Source: Flavobacterium hiemivividum (lineage in GTDB: Bacteria; Bacteroidota; Bacteroidia; Flavobacteriales; Flavobacteriaceae). From it: DNA of 64,000 nucleotides. Positions 24,743 to 33,140 of the stretch are shown here, piece by piece. Made by a program: the position numbers and the translations under genes. Under the pieces are notes generated by a model, which was not told where the DNA came from, made no database searches, and saw only the letters and a program-made list of their open reading frames with translations. Numbering within the stretch: position 1 is the first letter of the stretch; every line of letters starts with the position of its first letter. The stretch lies in assembly GCF_004349145.1 (NCBI RefSeq), contig NZ_SMFO01000001.1, forward strand, positions 372,001-436,000. Direction: 5' to 3'.

Positions 24743-25753
24743 ATGAGAAAACAATTTCTAATACTATTCTTAGCCGTGGTTGTATTCAATACAGCTCACT
24801 CGCAAACCAGAGGAACAAAAATAGGCTACATTGACATGGAGTATATTCTAGAAAATGTTCCTAATTATGCCCAAGCAACAGTCCAACTGGAGCAAAAAGC
24901 ACAGAAATGGAAACAAGAAATTGAGACGAAGAAAATCGAAATCAATAAAATAAAAGAAGCACTTTCCGCTGAAAAACCATTATTAACAAAAGCGTTGATA
25001 GAGGAACGGGAGTTAGAAATCAAGTTCCTTGAAAATGAAATGTTGGACTTTCAGCAAAAAAGATTTGGTGCGAATGGTGATTTGATGATGCAAAAAGCTG
25101 TTTTAGTAAAACCAATACAAGACCAGATATTCACCGCCGTTCAAGACATTGCAGAAACACAAAAATACGATTTTGTTTTCGACAAGTCTTCCGATTTAAC
25201 GATGCTGTTTTCTGCAAAAAGATTTGACATAAGCGACCAAGTATTACGAGTACTAACCAGATCAGACAAAAGAGAACAGTTGACAAAAAAACAACTTGAA
25301 GCTCAAGAAGAGAAACAAAGTAAGGAAGACGCAATTGCAGACAATCCTTTGTTATCTGAAAGACAAAAAATACTGGACGATAAAAAAGCGCTAAGAGATT
25401 CGATCCTTGAAGGGCGAAAGTTAGCTCAAGAAAAAAAGAAAGCAGACTTTGAGGAAAGACGACAAAAAATGCTTTCAGATAGAGAAGCAAAAAAAAGTGG
25501 CACGGTTTCTGAAACATCTAAAATAGCAGACTTAAAAGAAAGCACTATAGCAAGGGATAACAAAGAAGCTGCAAAAACAGCCGCTGAAATTGCAAAACAA
25601 GAACAACTTGATGCGAGAAACAAAATACTGGAAGATCGTAAGAAAGTAATTGAAGACCGCAAGAAAGCTGTAGAAGAACGAAGACTAAAAATGCTTCAAG
25701 TAAGAGATTCAATCAAGAAGGCAAGAGAAGAACAATTAAAAACTAAACAATAA
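24743..25753 (+). CDS. OmpH/Skp-family periplasmic chaperone with long coiled-coil tail
   Basis: A 336-residue exported protein. A signal peptide (about 1-20) is followed by an Skp-like segment beginning KIGYIDMEYILENVP and a helical hairpin. From about residue 200 it has an additional strongly charged tail with recurring units such as KILEDRKK and KAVEERR. Skp is normally about 160-180 residues, so the tail doubles the length. Skp holds unfolded outer-membrane proteins, and the gene lies right after bamA. The tail's role is unknown. Confidence 0.9.
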   Translation: MRKQFLILFLAVVVFNTAHSQTRGTKIGYIDMEYILENVPNYAQATVQLEQKAQKWKQEIETKKIEINKIKEALSAEKPLLTKALIEERELEIKFLENEMLDFQQKRFGANGDLMMQKAVLVKPIQDQIFTAVQDIAETQKYDFVFDKSSDLTMLFSAKRFDISDQVLRVLTRSDKREQLTKKQLEAQEEKQSKEDAIADNPLLSERQKILDDKKALRDSILEGRKLAQEKKKADFEERRQKMLSDREAKKSGTVSETSKIADLKESTIARDNKEAAKTAAEIAKQEQLDARNKILEDRKKVIEDRKKAVEERRLKMLQVRDSIKKAREEQLKTKQ

Positions 25754-25778
25754 CTAATTACTTAATATTTTAAAAACG

Positions 25779-26279
25779 ATGAAACAGATTAAAACTTTAT
25801 TAATTGCTGCACTATTCATTTTCGGAGCAAATCAAACTATTAACGCACAAGCAAAAACTGCACATGTTGATGTAAGTGAAATCATGGCTAAAATGCCTGC
25901 TATGCTAGATGCTCAAAAGCAATTAGAGAAATTAAGCGCAACATATGATGGAGATTACAAAAAAATGGTTGAAGAATACCAAGGAAAATTAAAAAAATAC
26001 GAAGCAGAGTCTGCTACAGTTACTGAAGCGATAAATGCAGATCGTTCTAAAGAAGTTCAGGACATGCAAAAAAGAATTGTTGACTTTAGAGACAATGCTC
26101 AAAAAGAATTGCAACAAAAAGAATCTGATATTGTAAAACCATTAATGGAAAAAGTAAGAACTTCAATCCAAAAAATTGGAAAAGCTAAAGGTTTCCAATA
26201 CGTTTTAGATGGTTCTTCTCTTTTACTTGCTGACGGTCCTAACTTGACTGCTGATGTAAAAAAAGACCTAGGTTTCTAG
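25779..26279 (+). CDS. OmpH/Skp-family periplasmic chaperone
   Basis: A 166-residue Skp-type protein: signal peptide to about residue 24, then AHVDVSEIMAKMP and a long helical hairpin of the normal size, with the usual GFQYVLDGSSLLLADG end. Skp guides outer-membrane proteins through the periplasm to BamA. It is 25 bases after the longer paralogue, and a terminator closes the cluster, so bamA and both ompH genes form one unit. Confidence 0.92.
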   Translation: MKQIKTLLIAALFIFGANQTINAQAKTAHVDVSEIMAKMPAMLDAQKQLEKLSATYDGDYKKMVEEYQGKLKKYEAESATVTEAINADRSKEVQDMQKRIVDFRDNAQKELQQKESDIVKPLMEKVRTSIQKIGKAKGFQYVLDGSSLLLADGPNLTADVKKDLGF

Positions 26280-26305
26280 GAAATAAAAAAGACAACATAA
26301 AAAAG

Positions 26306-26342
26306 ACCGCTCATCCTTCACAGGATCGAGCGGTATTTTTTT
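26306..26342 (+). terminator. Terminator after the bamA-ompH unit
   Basis: ACCGCTC (26306-26312) pairs with GAGCGGT (26328-26334). The stem is extended inside by ATCC and GGAT around TTCACA, and a run of T follows. Confidence 0.85.
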
Positions 26343-26393
26343 GCCCTATAAATTCCTTAGGATTATTAATCGATACCACTTAACTTTGTTTTG

Positions 26394-27170
26394 ATGGACA
26401 ACAACCAACCAATAGGCATTTTCGATTCAGGCATAGGCGGCACTTCAATTTGGAAAGAGATCCATCAGTTGCTTCCCAATGAAAAAACCATATACCTTGC
26501 AGACAGCAAGAACGCTCCTTATGGACAAAAATCAAAAGAAGAGATTATTGCTTTGAGCATGAAAAATACTGACTTACTCATTAAAATGAATTGTAAGCTC
26601 ATTGTTGTTGCCTGCAATACAGCTACCACAAATGCGATTCGAGAATTACGGGCTAAATATGACATTCCTTTTATTGGCATAGAACCGGCCATAAAACCCG
26701 CTGCAACAAACTCAAAAACACAAAAAATAGGCATCCTAGCGACACAAGGAACGCTTATCAGCGAGCTTTTTACTAAAACGGCACAACAGTTTCAAAACAC
26801 TAAAATTATTGATCAAGTAGGTCATGGATTAGTACCACTTATCGAAAGTGGGAAAATGCATTCTACTGAAATGACACAATTACTTCACTCGTACTTGAAT
26901 CCTATGATTGAAGCCGATATCGATTACCTGGTATTGGGATGTAGTCATTATCCGTATCTGATTCCACAAATAAAAGCAATCCTTCCACACCATATTCAGA
27001 TTATAGATTCAGGCCAAGCCGTTGCAAAACAAACGCAAAATCTATTAAAAGAAAAGGTGGGTTTTAGAACAGAAAACAATGGCAAACCTATTTTCTATAC
27101 AAATGCAGATCCAACAGTATTAAGGGAGATCTTAGAAAATAAATATGATGTTATAGAAAGAGATTTTTAA
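26394..27170 (+). CDS. murI: Glutamate racemase
   Basis: Makes D-glutamate for peptidoglycan. The 258 residues include the N-terminal IGIFDSGIGG and the two catalytic cysteines in VVACNTATTN (Cys74) and LGCSHYPYL, each acting as acid or base. ATG 26394 is the start; the frame is also open to a TTG three bases earlier, which is less likely. It has its own position after the ompH terminator and is convergent with the carbonic anhydrase gene, separated by nine bases. Confidence 0.97.
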   Translation: MDNNQPIGIFDSGIGGTSIWKEIHQLLPNEKTIYLADSKNAPYGQKSKEEIIALSMKNTDLLIKMNCKLIVVACNTATTNAIRELRAKYDIPFIGIEPAIKPAATNSKTQKIGILATQGTLISELFTKTAQQFQNTKIIDQVGHGLVPLIESGKMHSTEMTQLLHSYLNPMIEADIDYLVLGCSHYPYLIPQIKAILPHHIQIIDSGQAVAKQTQNLLKEKVGFRTENNGKPIFYTNADPTVLREILENKYDVIERDF

Positions 27171-27179
27171 TCCAAAGTC

Positions 27180-27695
27180 TTACTCCTCTTTGAACCAACC
27201 AGAATACATTACGTAGTTATTAGAAATGCGCTCTATTTCACCTGCAAAATCAGATTGATCGATATCTTTCACTTTCTTTGCAGGAACTCCAGCCCAGATT
27301 GAACCTGATTCGACTGTTGTATTTTGAGTTACAACAGCACCTGCTGCCACAATGGAATTACTCTCAATAGTACAATTATCCATAACTATTGCTCCCATTC
27401 CAATCAACACATTATCGTTAATTACGCAACCGTGTACGATAGCGTTGTGACCAATAGACACATTGTTACCAATAACCGTAGGGTGTTTTTTATAAGTACA
27501 ATGAATCACCGCACCGTCCTGAATATTTACCTTATTCCCAATCTTAATAAAATTCACATCTCCTCTAATAACGGCATTAAACCAAACACTACAAGATTCT
27601 CCAAAACTTACATCACCAACAATAGTTGCGTTTTCAGCCACATAACAATCCTCAGGTATACGAGGCGACTTTCCGTTCACAGATTTTATTAACAT
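27180..27695 (-). CDS. Gamma-carbonic anhydrase family protein
   Basis: A 171-residue left-handed beta-helix protein built of hexapeptide repeats (GDVSFG, GDVNFI, GNNVSIGHNA, IGMGAIVMDN, VAAGAVVTQN), followed by a short C-terminal helix. The histidines of IHCTYKKH and GHNAIVHGC lie where the zinc ligands of gamma carbonic anhydrases are found, so a metal site is likely. The exact catalytic function, hydration of CO2 or another transferase, is not certain from sequence. It follows the PorP/SprF gene by 18 bases and may be cotranscribed with it. Confidence 0.88.
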   Translation of the reverse strand: MLIKSVNGKSPRIPEDCYVAENATIVGDVSFGESCSVWFNAVIRGDVNFIKIGNKVNIQDGAVIHCTYKKHPTVIGNNVSIGHNAIVHGCVINDNVLIGMGAIVMDNCTIESNSIVAAGAVVTQNTTVESGSIWAGVPAKKVKDIDQSDFAGEIERISNNYVMYSGWFKEE

Positions 27696-27713
27696 TTAAT
27701 ATATAAATTAGAT

Positions 27714-28712
27714 TTAATTAATGGCAGGACATTTACATTCGTATTTTACAGGCTTACAGAATAAATTGATTCCTAAGGTAATCTGGTGATAGCCACCATT
27801 ATCAAATTTAACTGCACCAGAAAGATGTGAATACGTATATGCAAACATAAAATTATTGAAGTTTACTCCCACTATTGGGGTAATGTATTGTAGTTTTTGA
27901 CTGGAAACACCATTCCCATCAGTATATTGTGCACCATCAAAACTTCTGCGATAAGACAGCCCTCCCCAAAGTGTTCCAAAATCAAAGCTTTTATAAGCCT
28001 TCATGTTTATATCGATTGACTTCTCCTGTGTTTTTTCGACCAGCTGAAATAAAACAGAAGGCTCCCACAAAATTCTATTACTATCTCCAAAAACATAACC
28101 GGCACTCAATAAATATTTCCTTAAATTATCACTTTCATACTCCGTATAAATATCTCTTCTAGTCTCAATCGCGTTCTTTACAGTACCGTGTGCATAAAAA
28201 TCTAAATAATTATATGAGGCTCCAATATCTACATTGAAATAAGAATCCTTTTGAACAACCGTTCCATCAATAATAGGATCAAAGTCTCCAGATTCTAAAA
28301 AACTAGTCTCGTCTAACTGGCTCTGAATCAAACCTCCACTAATACCAAATGACAATTGATTCAAATCGATCTCGTCCCTTGAAAACATAAGATGATAGGC
28401 ATAGGTAAGTTTAATTCCTTTTTGGGAATGATATCCATTTTTATCATTGAAAAGAATAATTCCAGCTCCCGCTTTTTCGCTAACTCTTCCATTAAAACTT
28501 AAGGTTTGCAGTTCAGGCGCATCTTCTTGACCAAACCACTGTTTGCGAGCTGTTAGTCTAATTTTAGAACAATTAGCAGCACCTGCCATTGAAGGATGAA
28601 TCAAATAATAATTATCTGATAAATAGTCCGAATACACCGCTATTCCTTCTTGTGAAAAAGCATAAGATGAAATAAAGAAAAAACAGATTAATAATTTTAT
28701 TTTTACATACAT
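27714..28712 (-). CDS. Type IX secretion system PorP/SprF-family outer-membrane protein
   Basis: A 332-residue exported protein with a signal peptide (ends near SYAFSQ) and a PorP/SprF pattern: YLIHPSMAGAANCSKIRLTARKQW, then barrel strands, and a C-terminal Cys-rich end (CKPVKYECKCP). Such proteins are outer-membrane partners of surface proteins exported by the type IX system, usually beside a large adhesin gene. No adhesin gene is visible beside it here, so its partner is unknown. Confidence 0.9.
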   Translation of the reverse strand: MYVKIKLLICFFFISSYAFSQEGIAVYSDYLSDNYYLIHPSMAGAANCSKIRLTARKQWFGQEDAPELQTLSFNGRVSEKAGAGIILFNDKNGYHSQKGIKLTYAYHLMFSRDEIDLNQLSFGISGGLIQSQLDETSFLESGDFDPIIDGTVVQKDSYFNVDIGASYNYLDFYAHGTVKNAIETRRDIYTEYESDNLRKYLLSAGYVFGDSNRILWEPSVLFQLVEKTQEKSIDINMKAYKSFDFGTLWGGLSYRRSFDGAQYTDGNGVSSQKLQYITPIVGVNFNNFMFAYTYSHLSGAVKFDNGGYHQITLGINLFCKPVKYECKCPAIN

Positions 28713-28821
28713 TGAAATACTATTGAATAAAATTTTAAAAGAAAGCCGATTGAATAATTAAAGTTAAGTTAATTTTTTCATTATTATATCAAATATAGTT
28801 AATCGTGGAAAATAACTTTAG

Positions 28822-28829
28822 TAAATTTG
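28822..28829 (+). promoter_or_regulatory. Probable -7 element of the NifU-family gene
   Basis: TAAATTTG matches TAnnTTTG 18 bases before the ATG of the NifU-family gene. No clear -33 TTG is visible. Confidence 0.45.
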
Positions 28830-28847
28830 TAAAAATTTATATTTATC

Positions 28848-29747
28848 ATGACAAAAGTTACCATAAAAGAAACGCAAAACCCAACTATACTTAAATTTGA
28901 ATTTGAAGATTTTATCACTCAAAATGAAAGTTTTGAATTCAAAAATATAGACGATGCAAAATCATCTCCTCTTGCTCAACAATTATTTTATTTGCCGTTT
29001 GTAAAAACAGTATATCTATCGGGAAATTTTATTGCGATAGAAAAATACAATATTGTGGAATGGGAAGATGTTAAAGATGCCGTAGCAGAACAGATCAACA
29101 GTTTTGTTGACAATGGCGGAACAATCATTACTATCGAAGAAAATAAAACTAAAAAACAGCCAATCACCGTTTATGGGGAAACAACTCCTAACCCGGCTGT
29201 ATTAAAGTTTGTTGTAAGTCGAATGTTGACGAAAAACGCAATCGAATTTAAAAACATTGACGATACTGCCGCCTCTCCGCTAGCAAAAGAATTATTCAAA
29301 TTTTCTTATGTAAAAGAAATATTCATTGACGAAAATTATATTTCTGTAACGAAATACGAAATTAACAACTGGGACGAAATTACATTAGAACTTAGAAGTT
29401 TCATTAAACAATTCATTGAAAATGGAGGTGTAGTACTTGATGAATCCGTTATTGTTGCTGCAGAAAAACAAGAAAAATCAAAAACACAGAAATTTGACAA
29501 TTTAGATGTTACTTCACAACAAATCATCAATATACTGGAAGAATATGTAAAACCAGCGGTTGCTGCTGATGGAGGAAACATCGTTTTTGATTCTTATAAT
29601 GAAGAGGATAAAATTGTGAAAGTAATCCTTCAAGGTGCTTGTAGCGGTTGTCCTTCTTCAACTTTTACTTTAAAATCTGGTATCGAAAACATGTTAAAAA
29701 GCATGCTGAATGACGAGAAAATCCAAGTAGAAGCGGTTAATGCATAA
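28848..29747 (+). CDS. NifU-family iron-sulfur scaffold with duplicated N-terminal domain
   Basis: A 299-residue cytosolic protein. Residues 1-100 and 108-205 are two related copies of the Nfu N-terminal domain (compare FKNIDDAKSSPLAQQLFYLP with FKNIDDTAASPLAKELFKFS). Residues 215-299 are the NifU C-terminal domain with the cluster-binding CSGC (Cys265, Cys268). This Fe-S carrier delivers clusters to apoproteins. Typical Nfu proteins have one N-terminal domain. It stands alone with its own promoter. Confidence 0.92.
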   Translation: MTKVTIKETQNPTILKFEFEDFITQNESFEFKNIDDAKSSPLAQQLFYLPFVKTVYLSGNFIAIEKYNIVEWEDVKDAVAEQINSFVDNGGTIITIEENKTKKQPITVYGETTPNPAVLKFVVSRMLTKNAIEFKNIDDTAASPLAKELFKFSYVKEIFIDENYISVTKYEINNWDEITLELRSFIKQFIENGGVVLDESVIVAAEKQEKSKTQKFDNLDVTSQQIINILEEYVKPAVAADGGNIVFDSYNEEDKIVKVILQGACSGCPSSTFTLKSGIENMLKSMLNDEKIQVEAVNA

Positions 29748-29876
29748 GCAATCTTTCAGCCCAAACAAAACCTAACTATCTGACTTTATATGCATTAAAT
29801 AAAATTATTACTTTGTTTAATGTGTTTTTTTCGAAAATAATTACTAAATTTAAGTTCATCTTAAAAAACAGAAATT

Positions 29877-30077
29877 ATGTCAGTATTAAAAGTTATTGAA
29901 TTACTTGCTAGTTCAAAGGTTAGTTGGGAAGACGCTGCACAAAAAGCAATTGCTAAAGCTTCTAAGTCAGTTAAAAATATTAGGTCGGTCTACATTAAAG
30001 ATCAAAGCGCTGCTATTTCTGACGGTAAAATCTCAGAATACAGAGCTACCCTTAAAGTAACATTTGAACTTGAATAG
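29877..30077 (+). CDS. Dodecin family protein
   Basis: A 66-residue protein with the dodecin pattern: SVLKVIELLASSKVSWEDA, a helix, then the conserved strands SVYIKDQSAAI and YRATLKVTFELE. Dodecins form 12-subunit shells that store flavin or related ligands. The length fits exactly. A strong terminator follows. Confidence 0.9.
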   Translation: MSVLKVIELLASSKVSWEDAAQKAIAKASKSVKNIRSVYIKDQSAAISDGKISEYRATLKVTFELE

Positions 30078-30093
30078 TTCAAATTGATAATGC

Positions 30094-30125
30094 AAAAAAA
30101 GCGTTTCTTCGGAAACGCTTTTTTT
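30094..30125 (+). terminator. Terminator after dodecin with a UUCG tetraloop
   Basis: GCGTTTC (30101-30107) pairs with GAAACGC (30112-30118) around the stable loop C(TTCG)G. It is preceded by seven A and followed by seven T, so it may also work on the other strand. Confidence 0.9.
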
Positions 30126-30214
30126 ATATAAGCTATATTAGCAATAACGATTCTTCGCAGAAATTCAATAATAAAATTGAACACGTTACTCTTTAGTCAT
30201 CTCATAATAAATTG

Positions 30215-30222
30215 TATTTTTG
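30215..30222 (+). promoter_or_regulatory. Probable -7 element before the MscS gene
   Basis: TATTTTTG matches TAnnTTTG 52 bases before the MscS start. If used, transcription would begin just before the hairpin at 30235-30262. Confidence 0.4.
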
Positions 30223-30234
30223 CCCCATTAACAC

Positions 30235-30262
30235 AAGCCTTCCCTCTTTGAGAAGGTTTTTT
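30235..30262 (+). terminator. Terminator-like hairpin in the MscS leader
   Basis: AAGCCTTC (30235-30242) pairs with GAAGGTTT (30252-30259), one pair being G-T, and runs into six T, ending about 12 bases before the ATG. It is placed between the likely promoter and the gene, so it could reduce expression (an attenuator) rather than end an upstream gene, which already has its own terminator. Confidence 0.45.
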
Positions 30263-30273
30263 ATTAGTAAAAA

Positions 30274-31101
30274 ATGTATTTAGATACAAAAAATGTCGCT
30301 GATTACGCCGCGACTATCATAAAAGTATTTATCGATTATTCACCAAAATTGATTTCTGCATTTCTTATATTATTTGTAGGTCTTTACACCATTCGAATAA
30401 TAAATCGACTTATCAGAAGAATAATGGTCAAGCGAGAATTAGACCCTACGCTGACAAAGTTTCTAGCCGATATTCTCCTTTGGGTTTTAAGAGTATTATT
30501 GTTTGTGACATTCATATCAAAATTAGGTATAGAGACTTCCTCTTTTGTAGCTATTCTTGGTGCCATGGGACTAGCTATAGGATTATCGCTTCAAGGCTCA
30601 CTTTCTAATTTTGCAGGCGGAATGTTAATTATAGTTTTTAAACCATTTAAAGTAGGACATACAATAGATGCCCAAGGCGTTTTCGGTACAGTTAGTGAAA
30701 TCCAGATTTTTGTAACTAAAGTAATTACAGCAAACAATCAAACCGTATTTATTCCTAATGGTATTTTATCGAATGGCAACATCATTAATTACTCTTTGGA
30801 AAAAATTAGAAGAGCTGACTTAACTTTTGCAATTTCTTATGACTCCGACATTAAAAAAGCGAAAGATCTAATTACAAGCGTTTTAAATGAGAATCCAAAA
30901 GTACTTCAATCACCTCCACCTGAAGTTTTTGTAAAAAACCTAACCGATAGTGCTATTCAATTAGCAGTACGACCTTGGGCAAATAGCGAAGATTTTGGCG
31001 ACGTTTTTACTGACACTTTAGAAAATTGCAAAACAGCTTTTGATACAGCCGGAATAGTGATTCAACCGTACGTAAAAGAAATGTCTAGCGCTACAAATTA
31101 A
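30274..31101 (+). CDS. Small-conductance mechanosensitive channel (MscS family)
   Basis: Inner-membrane channel opened by membrane tension, releasing solutes on osmotic downshock. The 275-residue protein is the short MscS type: three membrane helices, then the pore segment LGAMGLAIGLSLQGSLSNFAGG, the beta domain (FKVGHTIDAQGVFGTV, TVFIPNG) and the C-terminal alpha/beta domain. It is convergent with tsaB, with only nine bases between the stops. It lies downstream of a terminator-like hairpin in its leader. Confidence 0.95.
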   Translation: MYLDTKNVADYAATIIKVFIDYSPKLISAFLILFVGLYTIRIINRLIRRIMVKRELDPTLTKFLADILLWVLRVLLFVTFISKLGIETSSFVAILGAMGLAIGLSLQGSLSNFAGGMLIIVFKPFKVGHTIDAQGVFGTVSEIQIFVTKVITANNQTVFIPNGILSNGNIINYSLEKIRRADLTFAISYDSDIKKAKDLITSVLNENPKVLQSPPPEVFVKNLTDSAIQLAVRPWANSEDFGDVFTDTLENCKTAFDTAGIVIQPYVKEMSSATN

Positions 31102-31110
31102 CTACTAGAT

Positions 31111-31779
31111 TTACTTTTTTGAAGTGGTTACCATAAAATCTTTAAGGTAAAAAGGTTCGAAATAAGCGACGTCAACAGTATCGCTATTTTTGAACTTTTC
31201 AAAACTAAGAGCACTCATTTCGTTTGCAGACGGAAATATTATTTCTTCTAAGAAAATAAAGTTTTCTTTTGTCAATACAGTTTGCGCTTTCTCTGCACAA
31301 TCACCTACAAAATAAATAGGACCTTCTATATCTTCAAATGAATTCTCAGCTAAAATTTCAGCTCGAGTTCCTCTTGTATTTATTAATTCAGGCGTAAATA
31401 TGGCACTATATACTTCCATCCTTCTGGCATCAATCATAGGAATGATTAATCCATTAGAAATGCGTGCCTGAGCTGCCAATATTTGCAAAGTATCTACAGC
31501 TATTAGTGGAATTCCTGAAGCGTAACAAAGTCCTTTAGCAGAAGAAACCCCGATGCGAAGTCCAGTGTAAGATCCCGGACCCTGACTCACAGCTATAGCA
31601 GTTATATCACTAAATGCAATTCCTACTTCTTTTAGACTTGCTTCAATAAACACATGCAATCGTTCTGCATGAGAATATCCCTCTTCTGCAATTTCATTAC
31701 AGACAATGGTTTCTCCGTCTTTAGCAATACTTACCGAACAATTTTTTGTCGATGTTTCGATGTTAAGAATATAGGCCAA
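31111..31779 (-). CDS. tsaB: tRNA threonylcarbamoyladenosine biosynthesis protein TsaB (TTG start)
   Basis: Partner of TsaD in making the t6A modification of tRNAs that read ANN codons. The 222-residue ASKHA-fold protein opens with ILNIETSTKNCSVS and carries the helix with ALAVSQGPGSYTGLR-type motif (here AVSQGPGSYTGLRIG). The start is TTG: an in-frame TAA lies five codons upstream and no ATG or GTG is available before the conserved N-terminus. It follows the efflux adaptor by 68 bases. Confidence 0.93.
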   Translation of the reverse strand: MAYILNIETSTKNCSVSIAKDGETIVCNEIAEEGYSHAERLHVFIEASLKEVGIAFSDITAIAVSQGPGSYTGLRIGVSSAKGLCYASGIPLIAVDTLQILAAQARISNGLIIPMIDARRMEVYSAIFTPELINTRGTRAEILAENSFEDIEGPIYFVGDCAEKAQTVLTKENFIFLEEIIFPSANEMSALSFEKFKNSDTVDVAYFEPFYLKDFMVTTSKK

Positions 31780-31847
31780 TACTTTTCTATTTTAGATAAA
31801 ATTAATTATCGCAAAAGTACAAATCTAAAATAAAACTACTTGCTTTT

Positions 31848-33134
31848 TTATTTATCGTTTTCTGATTTCACAAATACCATATCCCCCGAATTTAATTCTT
31901 TAGAAACAGTAGAATAGGGTCCCGTTATGACTACATCTCCTTTTTTAAGACCGCTTAACACCTGGATGTTAGTATCGTCTTGAATTCCGGTTTTAATCAC
32001 ACGAATCGTAGCTTTATCACCTGCTTTTACAAAAACGCATTCGTATTTCTTATCACTTTTTGGCAATGCTTTTTGATCATCTACAGGCTCTAGTACTTTT
32101 ACTTCACTAACTGCTGCCGTATCTGATTTTACCACTACAGAGCTTATTGGCACCGCTAATACGTTCTTTTTAGTTTTGGTAATAATATCTACAGTTGCCG
32201 TCATTCCCGGTCTAAACGGAGAATAAGCCGCAGGTTTCCCTTCTAATAAATCAAGATAAGACTCTTTAAGAATTCTTATTTTTACTTTAAAATTGGTCAC
32301 TTGATCTGCTGTTAAAGCGGAGCTAGCCGAATTAGAAATACTAGTCACCATCCCTTTAAATTGCTTTTTCAAATAAGCATCGACTTCTACATTAGCAGCA
32401 TCACCTACCTTAATTTTTACAATATCATTTTCATTGACATCAACTTCCACTTCCATGTTGTTCAAGTTTGCCACTCTCAAAATCTCAGTTCCTGTCATTT
32501 GCTGCGTTCCTAATACTCTTTCTCCTAATTCTACATTAAGCATCGAAATAGTTCCATCTGCTGGAGCATAAATTACAGTTCTCCCTAGATTATCGCGCGC
32601 TTCATTTACAGAAGCCGAAGCACTTTTTACATTAAAATAAGCCGATTCTTTATTGGCTTTAGCAACTTCAAAAGACGCAATAGATTTATCCCAATCTGAT
32701 TTAGAAATAATCCCCTTATCAAATAAGGTTTTATTTCTCTCATAACTAGATTTAGCTTCTTTAAACTGAGCTTCCGTTTGAGTCAATCCCGCTTTGGATC
32801 CAGATAATCCTGCGATTGTTCTGTTTAGGCTTGAGGTATATAAATCAGGATTTATTTTAACTAATAAATCTCCTTTTTTAACTACTTGCCCTTCTTTAAC
32901 AGGCAATAAAATAATTTCTCCAGAAACTTCCGATGAAATCTTCACCTCAATTTCAGGCTGAATTTTACCGGTAGCCGAAACCGTTTCAATAATAGTAGTC
33001 GCATTGACTATCGCTATTTCAACCTCTTTTCCTTTATCCTTATTTCCAATAACGCCTGTTTTTGAAAGTATTAATAATAAAGCAATAACGACAACGGCAC
33101 CGCCTATTATGAGATAAATTGTTTTCTTTGACAT
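31848..33134 (-). CDS. Efflux periplasmic adaptor (HlyD/RND membrane-fusion protein)
   Basis: Membrane-fusion protein of 428 residues that bridges an inner-membrane exporter and an outer-membrane TolC channel. It has one N-terminal membrane helix (about 5-25), a lipoyl-like domain (GQVVKKGDLLVKINP), a coiled-coil hairpin (about 95-180), the second lipoyl half (VIYAPADGTISML) and a beta-barrel with AVPISSVVV, ending in GLKKGDVVITGP. The TolC-like gene is right upstream, seven bases away. The exporter gene is not adjacent, so the partner is unknown. Confidence 0.93.
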   Translation of the reverse strand: MSKKTIYLIIGGAVVVIALLLILSKTGVIGNKDKGKEVEIAIVNATTIIETVSATGKIQPEIEVKISSEVSGEIILLPVKEGQVVKKGDLLVKINPDLYTSSLNRTIAGLSGSKAGLTQTEAQFKEAKSSYERNKTLFDKGIISKSDWDKSIASFEVAKANKESAYFNVKSASASVNEARDNLGRTVIYAPADGTISMLNVELGERVLGTQQMTGTEILRVANLNNMEVEVDVNENDIVKIKVGDAANVEVDAYLKKQFKGMVTSISNSASSALTADQVTNFKVKIRILKESYLDLLEGKPAAYSPFRPGMTATVDIITKTKKNVLAVPISSVVVKSDTAAVSEVKVLEPVDDQKALPKSDKKYECVFVKAGDKATIRVIKTGIQDDTNIQVLSGLKKGDVVITGPYSTVSKELNSGDMVFVKSENDK

Positions 33135-33140
33135 AATGTA

